From Chlorops oryzae (lineage: Eukaryota > Arthropoda > Insecta > Diptera > Chloropidae), in assembly GCA_020466095.1 (NCBI GenBank), contig CM035807.1:115800124-115864123 (forward strand): 64,000 nt of DNA, given 5' to 3'. The position numbers and the translations under genes were made by a program. This document shows positions 43,030 to 54,500 of the stretch, in pieces. The number at the start of each line of letters is the position of its first letter. Positions within the stretch are counted from its first letter, which is position 1. The notes below the pieces were generated by a model that was not told the origin of the DNA, made no database searches, and was given only the letters and a program-made list of their open reading frames with translations.

Positions 43030-43985
43030 GTGTCTAACGCATGGAAGAATTTATTGTTTCGGCTTTTCGCCTCAAAAGAAAATTGAGAGGAATGTGATTG
43101 TAAAAAAAAAAAATCCGAAAAACGATTGATTCGACTTGAGAGGGAATTATTCAAATATTTTTGATTTATTGATAAATTCAAAAGATATTAATAAATGATA
43201 GATTTCACGGGCATACTGAGGGGAACAAGCAGATAATGAGGCCTTCACATAAATGCAAGCTATTTCGAAAACTTGTGTTATACCAAGGATGATAGCTTAT
43301 AAGGTTAAGACAATCAGATTTCAAAATTTGATTCTTCTGCGCATGTACACTTGTGACGCAGTGCTAAAAGCATTCTGATTGGTTGAAATTATTGAAAATT
43401 TTTGACAGATGAAAATTTTCAACACAAAAAATTTAAATTAAAGAATTTATGTGTGTATAGCGTTGCCACTGACGTTCGTAATATATACTACCAATTTGAA
43501 ACTTTCACAAAACTTGGCTTTTACGTACTTATATCGTCTTTAAGACATGAGCTTCTTGTAAAGTGACCAATTAAAAAAACAAAAAACCATTTCGTAACTT
43601 CAATTAAAAGTAAAACTGGAAAGTATTTATAGAAATATTTTTAAAAATTTTATGCAACTTTGTGGCATCACTAACAAAAACGTCACAAGTGCTCGAATAA
43701 AACTAAAATCTGCGCATGTCGTAATCTTATTATCTGTCATTCTTGGATAGACGCCTATGTTCTGAACGAATAATTTGAGTATAGAAATCATTTTTCGAAA
43801 ATTCGCCACCTGCCACGCCCACTTGTTATTTTATAAGTATTCAATCGAAAAGGATTTTTTTTGGATCTATTTCGAGTTTATTTGGAGCCAATTTCGAGAT
43901 TTCTGGGCGTAATATTTTATACAGATGACAAAATAAGATGGAACCTCGTCTTATTGCCTTACAATTACCCAACGAAGCTGTAACA
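43030..43985. other. Nothing recognised
   Basis: No gene or bounded repeat found. Confidence 0.4.
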
Positions 43986-43995
43986 AGGCATATTT

Positions 43996-44483
43996 TTGTT
44001 TGAATTTTTTGCATTTTTGTTTGACGTTTTTTGAATATTTTTTGAATATTTTGTGAATATTTTTTGAATATTTTTTGAATATTTTGTGAATATTTTTTGA
44101 ATATTTTTTGAATATTTTGTGAATATTTTTTGAATATTTTGTGAATATTTTTTGAATATTTTTTGAATTTTTTTGAATAATTTTTGAATATTTTGTGAAT
44201 ATATTTTGAATATTTTTTGAATATTTTTTGAATATTTTTGAATATTTTGTGAATATATTTTGAATATTTTTTGAATATTTTTTGAATATTTTGTGAATAT
44301 TTTTTGAATATTTTTTGAATATTTTGTGAATATTTTTTGAGTATTTTTTGCATTTTTTTTTGAATATTTTTTGAATACTTTTTGAATATTTTTTGAATAT
44401 TTTTTTGAATAGTTTTTGAATTTTTTTGAATATTTTTTGAATATTTTTTTTTCTTCATTTTTTTACATATTCAAATTCCGAGA
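43996..44483 (+). mobile_element. 5'-truncated RTE-like LINE 3' end, copy 4 (pure minisatellite)
   Basis: About 40 iterations of a 10-13 bp unit (TTTTTTGAATA with TTTTGTGAATA variants), ending CATATTCAAATTCCGAGA. Possible 7-bp duplication CATATTT at 43989-43995 and 44484-44490. The long minus-strand Lys/Ile/Asn-rich frame (43841-44458) is the repeat read as protein. Confidence 0.68.
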
Positions 44484-44494
44484 CATATTTATTA

Positions 44495-45335
44495 TACTAA
44501 AACTTACTGTTCGTTTTTAGTGAAATTGGATTTGCAACACCCTTAGCTACCCCACTGATAAGTCATGTCCTTTACTATGTAAATGCTCAAATTTTGCTTC
44601 AGGACTTTCTCGAAACCAAGGAAAAACACATACTTAAATGAGGGCCTCTTTCCCAAAGGCTTCAGTTCGAAGAGTCACAGAAAGACAACAATGTCTTCCA
44701 TTCCTGGGAAAACCAAAGAAAGGCTTTACGAAAACATGGCCACCTAAATGATGATAGATGAATATGCCCATTAAATGCGAGAGTTCTGAATGCCTTGAAG
44801 ATTAAAATTCCTTGAATAAAGTCATAAAAGTCGGCGGTAGTAAAATAAATGGCACGGAAATTATTGAAATACCTTCATGAATAGAAGCTGTGAAAATCTG
44901 GAATAATGTACCTAAAGGAAGCTATTAACATTTTAAACTGCCTTTGTCTACGGAGTGTGTCAGAAAACCGAATACATGACACAAAGCCATACGGATCAGA
45001 ATGCTTAATGCATCGATGGTGATAAAATAAAATGCATTTATGCTAAAACATCTTCGCTCGAGTGGTGTTTTCAAGGTTATTTTGCTTTCCGAGCTGAGCA
45101 AAAATATTCCTCTTTCTATCCTGTGATAAGCAATGAAGCCTTGGAGTTCCATTTGAATTAAATATGCATTCGAGTTTGTTGCGAATTGAAATAAGAGGAA
45201 ATTTCTGTTTTCCCCATTGGATTTTATTTTAATTTTTCCGTTGAATCCTTTTTCGCAATTTCTCATACATTAATTCATATTGGTGAATAAGGAAACTGGA
45301 CTCTGCAAAAGTCAACCTGACGGCCATAAAATGCA
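44495..45335. other. Nothing recognised
   Basis: A minus-strand frame of 113 codons (44925-45266) shows no family similarity or splice context. Confidence 0.4.
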
Positions 45336-45337
45336 GT

Positions 45338-45790
45338 ACTGAGAGTGTCTGTATGGGCTTACGTTTTTGTTAATATCTCCTAAAACTACCTTTTGAATTT
45401 GATAAAATTTTTTTTAGTCAAAGGTCATACTCAGAGGTATTTTTTAGATGCAGCGAGAAAGCGGCGCGAAAACGGGAATACACTGAAAAAAATTTTTTAT
45501 TTTTATTTTCTTTGTTGTGAAAGTTTTTTTCTCAGTGTAAAATTTAAAAATTTTTTTTGTTAATTTTCCGTTTTATAAGCTATCAGCGGCCATTTGTTTC
45601 ATCTTTTTATCTTAATTCGTTTTTGAGATATAAATTTTTGAAAAAGGGCTTAATAAAAAGGATTTTGTAAGGATATTTCAAGGACACTGCGCAATAGAAA
45701 CCTAAACATCGGTTCCTACAATCTGTTAATGTAGTATCTATTCAAAAATCAACAAAACCCTAAAATCCCTTTCATTTGGCCGATTGCCTT
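45338..45790. repeat. Dispersed repeat containing an ACACTGA hairpin, related to 61912-62521
   Basis: Contains GAGAGTGTCTGTATGGGCTTACGT, ATCTCAAAAACGAATTAAG-type words and a TACACTGAAAAAAA...TTTCTCAGTGTA hairpin. The 62-kb region is a reverse relative of it. Confidence 0.75.
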
Positions 45791-46121
45791 CCTGAGTCGG
45801 CAAGACCCTTTAGTAGGTAATATTTTTAAAGTTGAGTCTCCATAGACGAATGGTGTTGCTTCATTTCAGATCTGCCAAACGAAGTACTCTTTCATATACA
45901 AGGTAGGGGAATTGCCGATCGTTGTCTGCGTGCGTAAATTAGCAAATTCACTCACGCTATGACTTTTCTTAGGTACACGTTAAAAATTGCAGACTATGGA
46001 GAAAATATTTTTCTTCAGAAAATTGATTTTGCCAAACTCATTGCTTGATATGCGACTCAATAACAAAAGGCAAAATAAACATTAAAAAAAAATTTTTTTT
46101 TTCAGTGCACATGACTCAATC

Positions 46122-46654
46122 AAGCCCAAAATCCAACATTGCGAGAGCCCGATGCGAGAGCGCGAAAATTTCAATACATTCAATCATATGGTTCAAGCTC
46201 CAATGTATCGCACTGCGAGATCTCGTAGCGAGAAAATTTTGAAAAATCGAATATTTCTCGTTGCGAGGCAATTTGACAGGTTAATGATGTAGCTATTTTT
46301 TGAGTACTCGCTATTGGGTACTCGTTTAAACTAATAAAAACAAAAACTGTTCACTGTTCCGTGAAAAAGAGCTTTTACAATATTTCGCGAGCTTTGGTTC
46401 ATTTTGAAAATTTTTGAAAATTTTTGAAAATTTTGAATTAAAATTTAAACTCAAGTGAAAGCGTATAATTTTTATGAGTACTCGGTACTCGTTAGATTGG
46501 TACTCGGTTCAAATACTGCATTACTAGAAGCGAAATTATGCTATCATCTGCGTGACGCAAAACTCTCATTGGAGATTGAAATGCGTCATGCAAAACATTT
46601 TCGTGACGTCGCGCACTCTCGCATCGGGCTCTCGCAATATTGGATTTTCCGCTT
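46122..46654. mobile_element. CpG-rich MITE, copy 4 (inverted)
   Basis: A 533-bp copy with ends AAGCCCAAAATCCAACATTG and CAATATTGGATTTTCCGCTT. One end word is mutated. Confidence 0.88.
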
Positions 46655-46916
46655 CAAGGCACAACTTACATGTTAAAAATTAGAAAAACTGTACAAGTGG
46701 TCGTGTTGGGCAGCACTGATTTATTTTAAGAACCCATCGGTACTGCTTGTTTTTTTTTTTTTTTTGATTCATGGTACATTCCCACAAGATCTCAGCATTG
46801 GAATTTACAACCTTTTGGTTGAAAAGTGTTACAAGTGTTGCATTTTTAAGTGATTTTAAGCCAAAATTCAAAAATCCTAGGAAAAGCTATTTGGATGTCT
46901 TGAAAAATTCTTTTAA

Positions 46917-47045
46917 CCCGGTAGCGCCTGAATTAAAAAAAATAAATATAAAAAATAAAATGAAATATGAACTGGTTCATGTATGGGGATAGCAGAAAAC
47001 GAACCCTTTCAGTGATGTAATACGGCATCGCTAGGCGCTACCGGG
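46917..47045. mobile_element. 129-bp TTAA-flanked MITE, CCCGGTAGCGCCT ends
   Basis: TTAA at 46913-46916 and 47046-47049 borders inverted ends CCCGGTAGCGCCT / AGGCGCTACCGGG. The TTAA site and CCC terminus are the classic piggyBac signature, so this is a very small piggyBac-type MITE. Confidence 0.87.
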
Positions 47046-47424
47046 TTAAAAATTTTGTTTCCATTTGACTTTTAGGGCTGCCAGACATTTTTGAATCAGC
47101 ATGATCAAAAAAACTGCTCAAAAACATGATACGGGAGGCAAGATTTTTGAGAACACGCCTCTCAACTGCCTGCTCTCAAAAGATCTTGCTATCAGGGAAA
47201 TCACTGAATTACTCTTTTTTAATGGAGCATTAAAAACACTCAGAAACACTCATTATGATTGCGGAATTTCAATTCAAGGCTAAAAGTTCCATTACTTCTG
47301 TTTTTAAAATCTGGAAGCTATCGCACCTTTAAACCGATCCGGTAACATTATTTTATATAGAAGTGAATTTTCCCACTTGACGATTTGAATCAATTCGAAC
47401 TATGTTAGTTTGAAAATATGTATA

Positions 47425-48051
47425 CAGGGTGCTACGTTTGTGATGGTCAACCGGTCGGGAGCTGATAGAGGGGGTCAGAACTAACAAAAAATCGTATGGC
47501 AGGGGGGCGGGGGTCCAAAATGCACCCCTGAGGAGTTATAAGGGAAAGCAAGAAATTTGCAGTTGTTTCAGAAAAAAAATTGTCATGCCTCAACGTTTGA
47601 ATCTAAGATAAAAATTTTAATGCAGTTTGACAGAAAATTGTCAGACCTTTCTAGGCGTATAAAATAGTCGTATACTTTATTGCAGCTTCAAGGGTATTTG
47701 AGCCTTCAAAGTAAAAATTTTAAAATTTTTAAAACATTTTTTGACTTTGAGAGCCATTTTGGTATAAAAAAGGTCCAACTAACACCCAAATTTTTTATTT
47801 TATTCAAAATGCTGGATCGATTTCCTTTAATTTGGTACCCCATATGTCTAATAAATTTTTTGAAAATAAGATGAGAAAATTAAATATCTAAATTAATATC
47901 TATCCGTTTGCTACTGAAAATTTCTTTCTTTCCCTTATAACTCCTCAAGGGTGCATTTTGGACCCCCACCCCCCTGCCATACGATTTTTTGTTAGTTCTG
48001 ACCCCCTCTATCAGCTCCCGACCGGTTGACCATCACAAACGGAACACCCTG
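47425..48051. mobile_element. 627-bp MITE with CAGGGTG ends flanked by TATA
   Basis: TIR of about 130 bp starting CAGGGTGCTACGTTTGTGAT (right-hand end CACCCTG). Contains AACAAAAAATCGTATGGCAG and CACCCCTGAGGAGTTATAAG near both ends. Related to the CAGGGTGATTCACGAG segment in the 26-28 kb pair. Confidence 0.85.
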
Positions 48052-48211
48052 TATAAATATAGGAATAATTTAAAATGCCCAAGAAACAATTTTCCCCGCC
48101 CTTCGAAGGGGAAAAGCCCTCGGCTTCAATCCCAACTCAGCTTGGACTGAGACGAAATTCATCGTTAAGGTCATTACGAGCAAATGATTTACTATTTAAT
48201 TGAACACATTT

Positions 48212-48378
48212 GGGGTATTCACAAAGGCGTCGGAAAATAGAAAAGTTGGAAAATCGGAAAATTTTAACTGCTTAAAAAGATGTGCAAGATACAAAAAAAG
48301 TTTAAATAATTTTTTGAAGTCGCAATTTTCCGAATTTCCTACTTTCTAACGATTTTAACACGCCTTTGTGAATACCCC
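48212..48378. mobile_element. GGGGTATTCAC MITE, copy 2
   Basis: A 167-bp copy of 24461-24629 with the same ends and palindromic core. Confidence 0.85.
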
Positions 48379-48821
48379 TATTAAAAGGAATATGATTATA
48401 ATGTTTCTTATTCTCAAAAAACAAAAAAACACCTACTCTTCGATGTCGAAATTCTGCGGGCTGATATGGTATCGATGTGACATTATCCTTCAAAGTCGTT
48501 TCAATTACGCTTTATTTTATTTTACTTTAATATTTTTTTTTTTTTGAATTTTTTCTTTAGTGTTTCTATTTTTTATTATTATAATTTTTTTATATTTTTT
48601 TGCACTTTTTTAAATATTTTTTATGTCATTTTTAAATTCTTTTCTAATAGATTTTTTTTCTCTTTTTAATTTAAAGAGCACAATTCTTAGTGTTGGACTT
48701 CACTGTTGTTGGACAGCCAAAAAAAAAGGTTGACTTTATTGAATTGGTGAATTGGAGCACATTGAACGCGATTAGTCAGCTTCTCGTTGGTCTGCACTGG
48801 AAGTCATCAAGACCAGCTACC

Positions 48822-48828
48822 TATAAAA
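48822..48828 (+). promoter_or_regulatory. TATA box of a candidate promoter
   Basis: TATAAAA in CTACCTATAAAAACGGTTCG. TCAGGG at 48843-48848 is a possible initiator, slightly closer than the usual 30 bp. It is followed by an ATG-free leader ending at a good donor. Confidence 0.45.
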
Positions 48829-48849
48829 ACGGTTCGTACGGCTCAGGGC

Positions 48850-49145
48850 TGAAGATCTTTACCACGTTCACCTAACGATCACAAAAATAGAACTGATTTG
48901 TCGAGCGCGGCGCGAATTGTAAATTTCAACAAAAGAAGAAGGAAAACAAATCACTCAACAAAACAAAAACAAAAACAAAATATCATAAAAAACATATAAA
49001 GAGAAAAGAAAGAAAAAAAAAGCGAATCGTTGGAAATTGTCGAAAGGTGGTAGAGCAGTAATAAAAATAATTGTTAGATTATTACGCCCCACGCAAACAT
49101 TTTACGCGAAAAACAAAGCACTTTCAACTGAGCGCCAAATATATT
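48850..49145 (+). other. Candidate non-coding first exon (5' UTR)
   Basis: About 295 nt containing no ATG, with the A/C-rich ACAAAACAAAAACAAAA composition common in fly leaders, terminated by a near-consensus splice donor TTG/GTAAGTATG at 49146. Together with the upstream TATA box this suggests a gene reading rightward whose coding exons lie beyond or near the window end. No transcript evidence is available. Confidence 0.4.
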
Positions 49146-49530
49146 GTAAGTATGTCCGATTGTTGTTGTTGTTGTTTGTTTTAATTTTTTTTTTTTTAAT
49201 TTTTTAATATTTTATTTGAATTTATTTTATTTAGTTTTTACTTTTTAATCGGAAGCGCGCGCGCGAATTTTTTTTTCTGCTTGGACGATGGACGATGGAC
49301 GATTTGGCGATCGCGTGCCTTTCCGTTCGGACTAAATGGCTGAATGTCACTCAGCTCGGAACTGGGCACTCGAATGCCCTATTTATTGTTTTGTTAAATC
49401 GAAAGAGCAGAGAACACTCGTGACAGTTGGCCGCTGAGCCCCGACTAAGCTTGACTAAACGAAAAAAACTGATGATCGAATCGAAAATTTCCTGGTATTT
49501 TATCCCATCCGACAGATGCCAAATTTTTAT

Positions 49531-50392
49531 ACCCGACACACTCTGTGTCGAGGGTATATTGCGTTTGTGTGGTTGTGTGTAACACCCAGAACCAGTCGAG
49601 ATAGACCATATAAAATATATATAGAAATGATCAGCGTCACCAGGAGATTCGATTTAGACATGTCCGTCTGTCGTCTGTCTGTCGCTGTCTGTCTTGTCGT
49701 CTGTGTCGTTGCTATACGATCTATCGAAGGATTGAGCTATCTTGACGAAATTTGGTAGCGTGCTCACGGGGACATGAGTAAGAACAAGTTCGAGAATGGA
49801 CCCGATCGGACCATTTTTAGGGGTACCTCCAGTACTAGGGTCTGTTACGAAAATCACAAAAACTGCTTTAAAACCAGAGTTTTTCAAGATATTTTGATGA
49901 AATTTGATATTTGATCATATTTAAAGACCAGTAATATTATTTCCAAAAATTAGAAAAATGGGCGTGGCAGAAGGGCGTTTTTCGAAAATTGCCTCCTACA
50001 CCCGAAATTTAAATGGGACTTGAAATTCGGCACTTGTGCTTCCTTTGTAGCCATAAACATCCTCCCAAAAAATTTCCCAGATCGGTCCATTATTAAGGGT
50101 ACCTCCAGTACTAGGGTCTGTCACAAAAATCCCAAAACTGCCTCAAAATCGGATTTTTTTTTAGATATTCCACTGAAACTTAGAATTTGAACCTATATTA
50201 AGGCCTCCGATTAGAATTCAAAAAAATTGGAAAAGTGGGCGTGGCAAATGGGGGCGGTTTTCATAAAGAAATTCAACAAAAGTCGGTGTATTGGGGCCCC
50301 TTATGGCCTTAAACAACTCCTGATATTAAAAATTATTTGAAGATGTGTGTCTGTGTCGGGTATTCTATTGACTATAACACCCTTACTTGTTT
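49531..50392. repeat. Fly TATACCC...GTCTGTCTGTC dispersed repeat with mini-me-like core
   Basis: Starts TTTTTATACCCGACACACTC with a small hairpin (CGACAC/GTGTCG) and ends GTGTCGGGTATTCTATTGAC...ACACCCTTACTTG. At 49606-49700 it shows a (TA)n tract, a GATCAGCGTC...GACAT core and a (GTCY)n run, the arrangement described for Drosophila mini-me retroposons. A reverse fragment of the right end is at 61859-61912. Confidence 0.65.
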
Positions 50393-50394
50393 AT

Positions 50395-51555
50395 AATTTT
50401 TTTTTTTTGTAATTCAAAATTCCCCTTCCAATGCATGTTCACGTTTTTATGCGCTTTTTCCATTATTGTCGTTTATATTTTGTACGCTTTCTTCGTCGCT
50501 TACGATTATAAATAATATAAGTTCAAAAAAAAAAAAAAAATTGTAATAATAACAAAAAGCGATTAAGTGCAGTAAACACATCATGCATCTTTTCGACTGC
50601 AACTCGACGCTACAGCTCATCCCATTGCATCGCTTCGGGTCGGATCGGATCGGGTCGGCTTCTGGCTGGTGTGTCGCGTCATCGCTGTGCTGCTCTCAAC
50701 TCATTTTCCCATCATTTACAGCTCATCGAAATACGTTAGCGGTCGTTGATTGTGTCATTATAATGGATAATGGAGTGTCTATTTCCAGCGTCAAATTCTG
50801 CACGCTCGCGCGGCATCAAATTGTCTTAATCCGATCATATCGCTCAAGTTGATGCCCCTCGCGCTCTCTCGCTCTCGCTCTCCTCACACTTTTTCCCATT
50901 TTATCGCCCCCCTTTTTATGTACTGTTCCTTGATTTATTTTAACACTTTTCGCTGCTGTCATCTTTATTTCATGATCACGCTTTTTATTCACTTGCTCCG
51001 ATTGAAGCGTCTCATATTTTCGGCTTCTCCATTTTCAGATCGTCAATTATTCGCTGCAGTCGTTCGGTCGCTCGGTCGTTCGGTCGCTTCCGACTCTCAA
51101 TCTGTCATTGGATTTGTCTTCGAGTCGTTCGGTCACAGTGGTCAGGTTAATGTGTGAATCGGACACAATAAGATTAGAGAGAGAGCGAGTCGCTTTTATC
51201 AATTGAATGTCTCATTTTTTTAAGTTTTTTTTTCTGTTCTTTTTTTCTACTGTTCTATCGGTTATTTTTCGTTTTTTATTTTGATATCATTCGTTTTGTT
51301 TTCCTGTCTCGTAATCTCTTTGAACACAAAATGTTTTATGCAATTTGAGATATAAATACATAAATGTGTTTAATACGATTGCTGGTTCTTGTCATGGCTG
51401 GGTGTCTTGTTTCTCCGATAAAGCCTTACGAAATTTGTTATTTATCCATAATTTTCCATTGTCATTGCTGTTGCGCTACAATCGGTCGAATCGCGGACGC
51501 TAAAACTGAATTTTCTATTTCAATCGCATTTTCATTTCGCGAGATTTTCATTAAA
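50395..51555. other. Non-coding, with pyrimidine and CGGTCG repeats
   Basis: Contains GCTCTCTCGCTCTCGCTCTC (50870-50890; GAGA-type on the minus strand) and GGTCGCTCGGTCGTTCGGTCG (51065-51085). The two open frames at 50583-51157 lack family features. The composition could be regulatory if this is an intron of the 48.8-kb candidate gene. Confidence 0.35.
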
Positions 51556-51558
51556 CTG

Positions 51559-51922
51559 GCAGCAGTTATTTTGTAACCGATGGTAATGCAAAAAGTAATT
51601 CAAAAGGCGTACTGTTTATGCATTACAGAATGGATTATTTTCAACAAGGCGATGTCCTAGCGAATGTAGTGCATGCCTATTTGCATTACCTGTTGTACGA
51701 AAAGTAATCGAAAATACTTGATTTTGTAATGCATTACTATTTGCATTCTTAAGTAATGCTATAGAAGTATGTAACGCTTTGCTTTGGGAGTGAACATATT
51801 AGGCAACACATTACCCTTTCGATTACCTCTCAATGTAAATTTGTTCAATTTACTTTGAAATACTATTTCATCGATGAAAAAATGCATTACTTTGGTAATG
51901 CAATTCCTAAATAACTGCTGGG
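51559..51922. mobile_element. CCCAGCAG MITE, copy 3
   Basis: About 364 bp, same orientation as the other two. The left end is altered (GGCAGCAGTTATTTTG), the right end AAATAACTGCTGGG is intact. Confidence 0.86.
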
Positions 51923-52572
51923 CTGCAATGTAATGCGTTCAGGTTTCTCTATTCATAGAATATACCTATACCAGAAAAAAAATCCCGCTTTTTATTATAA
52001 TTTATATTATTGTTGCAAAATGTAGCATACTTGAAGGAGCTTTTGATGCTATGCCAAAAAAAAAAAAAAATTGTCCAGTACGCTTCGCAGTGCAGCGGGA
52101 ATCGGGCATTGGGCACCTGCAGCTATATGTAAATTAAGAACTGACGTAAATAAGTGAATTCTTTGTCATCGCATTACTGCATCATGCGATTTCCATTATT
52201 GCGATAAAACTTATAATGCTAATTGCTATGAAAGCCGCAGTGGAAAAAGGAAATAATGAATTAGAGCGTTAATTCTTGCTTTTGTGTCTATTTTTAGTTT
52301 TTCCATTGCGTAAAAATATTCCATTCCGTCTGTCTATTTTGGATTATTGTGGCCCAAAAAAAAAAACGTTTGTCAAGCCATGTTTTTCAATAGCTTCCCG
52401 GCTGGAAATTTTTATTAAGATATTCCAAGGGCGCTGGCTAGATTTTTCTAGTTTATATCTTTGGCCTGTGTAGGACCTATCTAGAACTGCCAATCCATCG
52501 CCATGGTAATTTTTTCGTTGTAGGACTAGGCGAATCCGGAATTAAAAATTTTGAATGTAAGGATGTCATTAT

Positions 52573-52805
52573 CAGGGCTCGGATTTCGTTGACTTTTACA
52601 AATTCAAAGCATACTTTAGGTGCAAAATTCGACAAATTTGCGAATATTTTTGAGCGAAGTTGAACTTCAACCCGCCTTTCTAACTTCAAAAAAAAAGCAT
52701 ATTGAAATTAAAAATCGATTTGAATCTTAGCTTTAGTTGGACAAAATTTTTAATCCATAAAGTATGCTTTAAATATTATAAAAGTCAACAAAATTCGAGT
52801 TTATA
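52573..52805. mobile_element. About 235-bp MITE AGGGCTCGGATTT, copy 1
   Basis: Inverted ends GGGCTCGGATTTCGTTGACT and AGTCAACAAAATTCGAGTT, with internal AAGCATACTTTA / TAAAGTATGCTTT. Further copies at 54253, 57139 and 59770. Confidence 0.82.
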
Positions 52806-52861
52806 AAAAAATATATTTGCGTAATTCCATATGTTCCAAATAGGGTTGACCGTAACTGAGA

Positions 52862-53600
52862 TATAATTACATAGAATAAGTGAAAAATTCTAAGAATTTT
52901 AGGTACTTAAACTTTTTCAAAAAACTTATTACAACTAGTCCTTTTTGGACCAGTTTGGAACTAGACCCTAGCTAGACTAGTTGTAATCAGTATTTTTTTA
53001 AAATATTACCGTCAAAATTCTTAGATGGTACTAAAAATTTTTCAAAAAACTTATTACAACTAGTCCTTTTTGGACCAGTTTGGAACTAGACCCAAACTAG
53101 ACTAGTTGTAATCAGTATTTTTAAAAAAATTAGCGCCAAAATTCTTAGATGGTGCTAAAAATTTTCAAAAAACTTTTACAACTAGTCCTTTTTGGACCAG
53201 TTTGGAACTAGACCCTAGCTAGACTAGTTGTAATCAGTATTTTTTTTAAATATTACCGTCAAAATTCTTAGATGGAACTAAAATTTTTTCAAAAAACTTA
53301 TTACAACTAGTCCTTTTTGTACCAGTTTGGAACTAGATCCAAACTAGACTAGTTGTAATCAGTATTTTTAAATAATTTTAGCGCCAAAATTTTTAGAAAT
53401 TTTTACTAATTCTATATATAAATTTTAATCGAAATCTGACGTCATGAATTTTTCGGATTTTTTGGGTTTTTGGTTCAAAACTCTCCAAACTTTTTCTTGC
53501 TCCCCCAAATTTTTTTCGGTTACTGTCTTATAATTGCTCAATTTACCACTGTGGCAAATATAAGCGCTACCAAAGGACTCTTTCTCTCGCTACGCCCTTG
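52862..53600. mobile_element. Reverse, partial copy of the 118-bp-repeat MITE
   Basis: Contains four units of the CTAGACTAGTTGTAATCAG repeat in reverse orientation, then the TIR region TGTCTTATAATTGCTCAATT...CTCGCTACGCCCTTG ending at 53600. The left TIR is missing or degraded. Confidence 0.82.
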
Positions 53601-54252
53601 TTAAATACTTATAGATGAAATGCATTTCAAGACCGAAATATGCTCGTGGCTGAATATTTATATTGCCGATTGCTGTTCCACCCCTCGAAGGTTACTTTTA
53701 TGTAAATTTAAATGGAAATATTTAACAATTTGATGCGGATATTATGAGCTTCTGTTTAAACTGGGAAAAGCAATGACACGAAGCAGAACAGGGAATTTCA
53801 ATTCTCGGGGGTGCTATCCTTTTCCTTTGAAATTTGCCTCAGATACACAGAGTTGAGGGACAACTTCCCTCGAAATTCCAAAAGCTCCTTCTTATTCGTC
53901 TTAGTGACGAATGTATGTATGTATGTGCGTCAGTGTTTTCGTAAATATTTTCAGCGAATATTTTCAAACCTTTTTTGTTTTTTTTTTATGTCCAAATCAA
54001 GTGGAAAGCGTCGGAACAAAATGGGAAAATAAAAACTGATGAAATTGTTTCTATGTGCGTTCCTCTTTGTTTTACATATTAACACATGTACTTGCTTGCA
54101 AACCGATGTACATATTGAAATTTCTTAAGCCGGATATACAACACATGTTTGCCATCACTTCTTAGTTCAATTAGACGACGCATACACTGAGAAAAAAGGG
54201 CAGGCTGTGCTATAAAATGCCACAATCTTCGTCGTAGTCCTTTGATTATGAT

Positions 54253-54500
54253 CAGAGCTCGGACTTTGTTGCATTTATAAGTTTAAAGCATACTTTATGG
54301 AGTAAAATTTTTGTTCAACTCACATAAAGTTAAGATTCAAATCGATTTTTAATTTCAATATGAATTTTTTTGAAGCTAGAAAAGCGGTTTGAATTTCAAC
54401 TTCGCTAAAATTATTCGCAAAATGCTGGTAAGAAAAAATTTTTTCCCATAAAGTATGCTTTAAATTTTTAAATGCAAAATGCAAAAATCGAGCCCTGATT
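54253..54500. mobile_element. AGGGCTCGGATTT MITE, copy 2
   Basis: Ends GAGCTCGGACTTTGTTGCAT and AAATCGAGCCCTGAT with the shared AAGCATACTTTATGG / CCATAAAGTATGCTT core. Confidence 0.82.

Noticed and set aside
43841..44458. 205-codon Lys/Ile/Asn-rich minus-strand frame
   Set aside because: Translation of the TTTTTTGAATA minisatellite.
44925..45266. 113-codon minus-strand frame
   Set aside because: No similarity, no supporting context, ordinary for A/T-rich DNA of this length.
50583..51157. Two adjacent + strand frames of 89 and 102 codons
   Set aside because: No recognisable domain, composition driven by TC-rich DNA, and no splice or start context.
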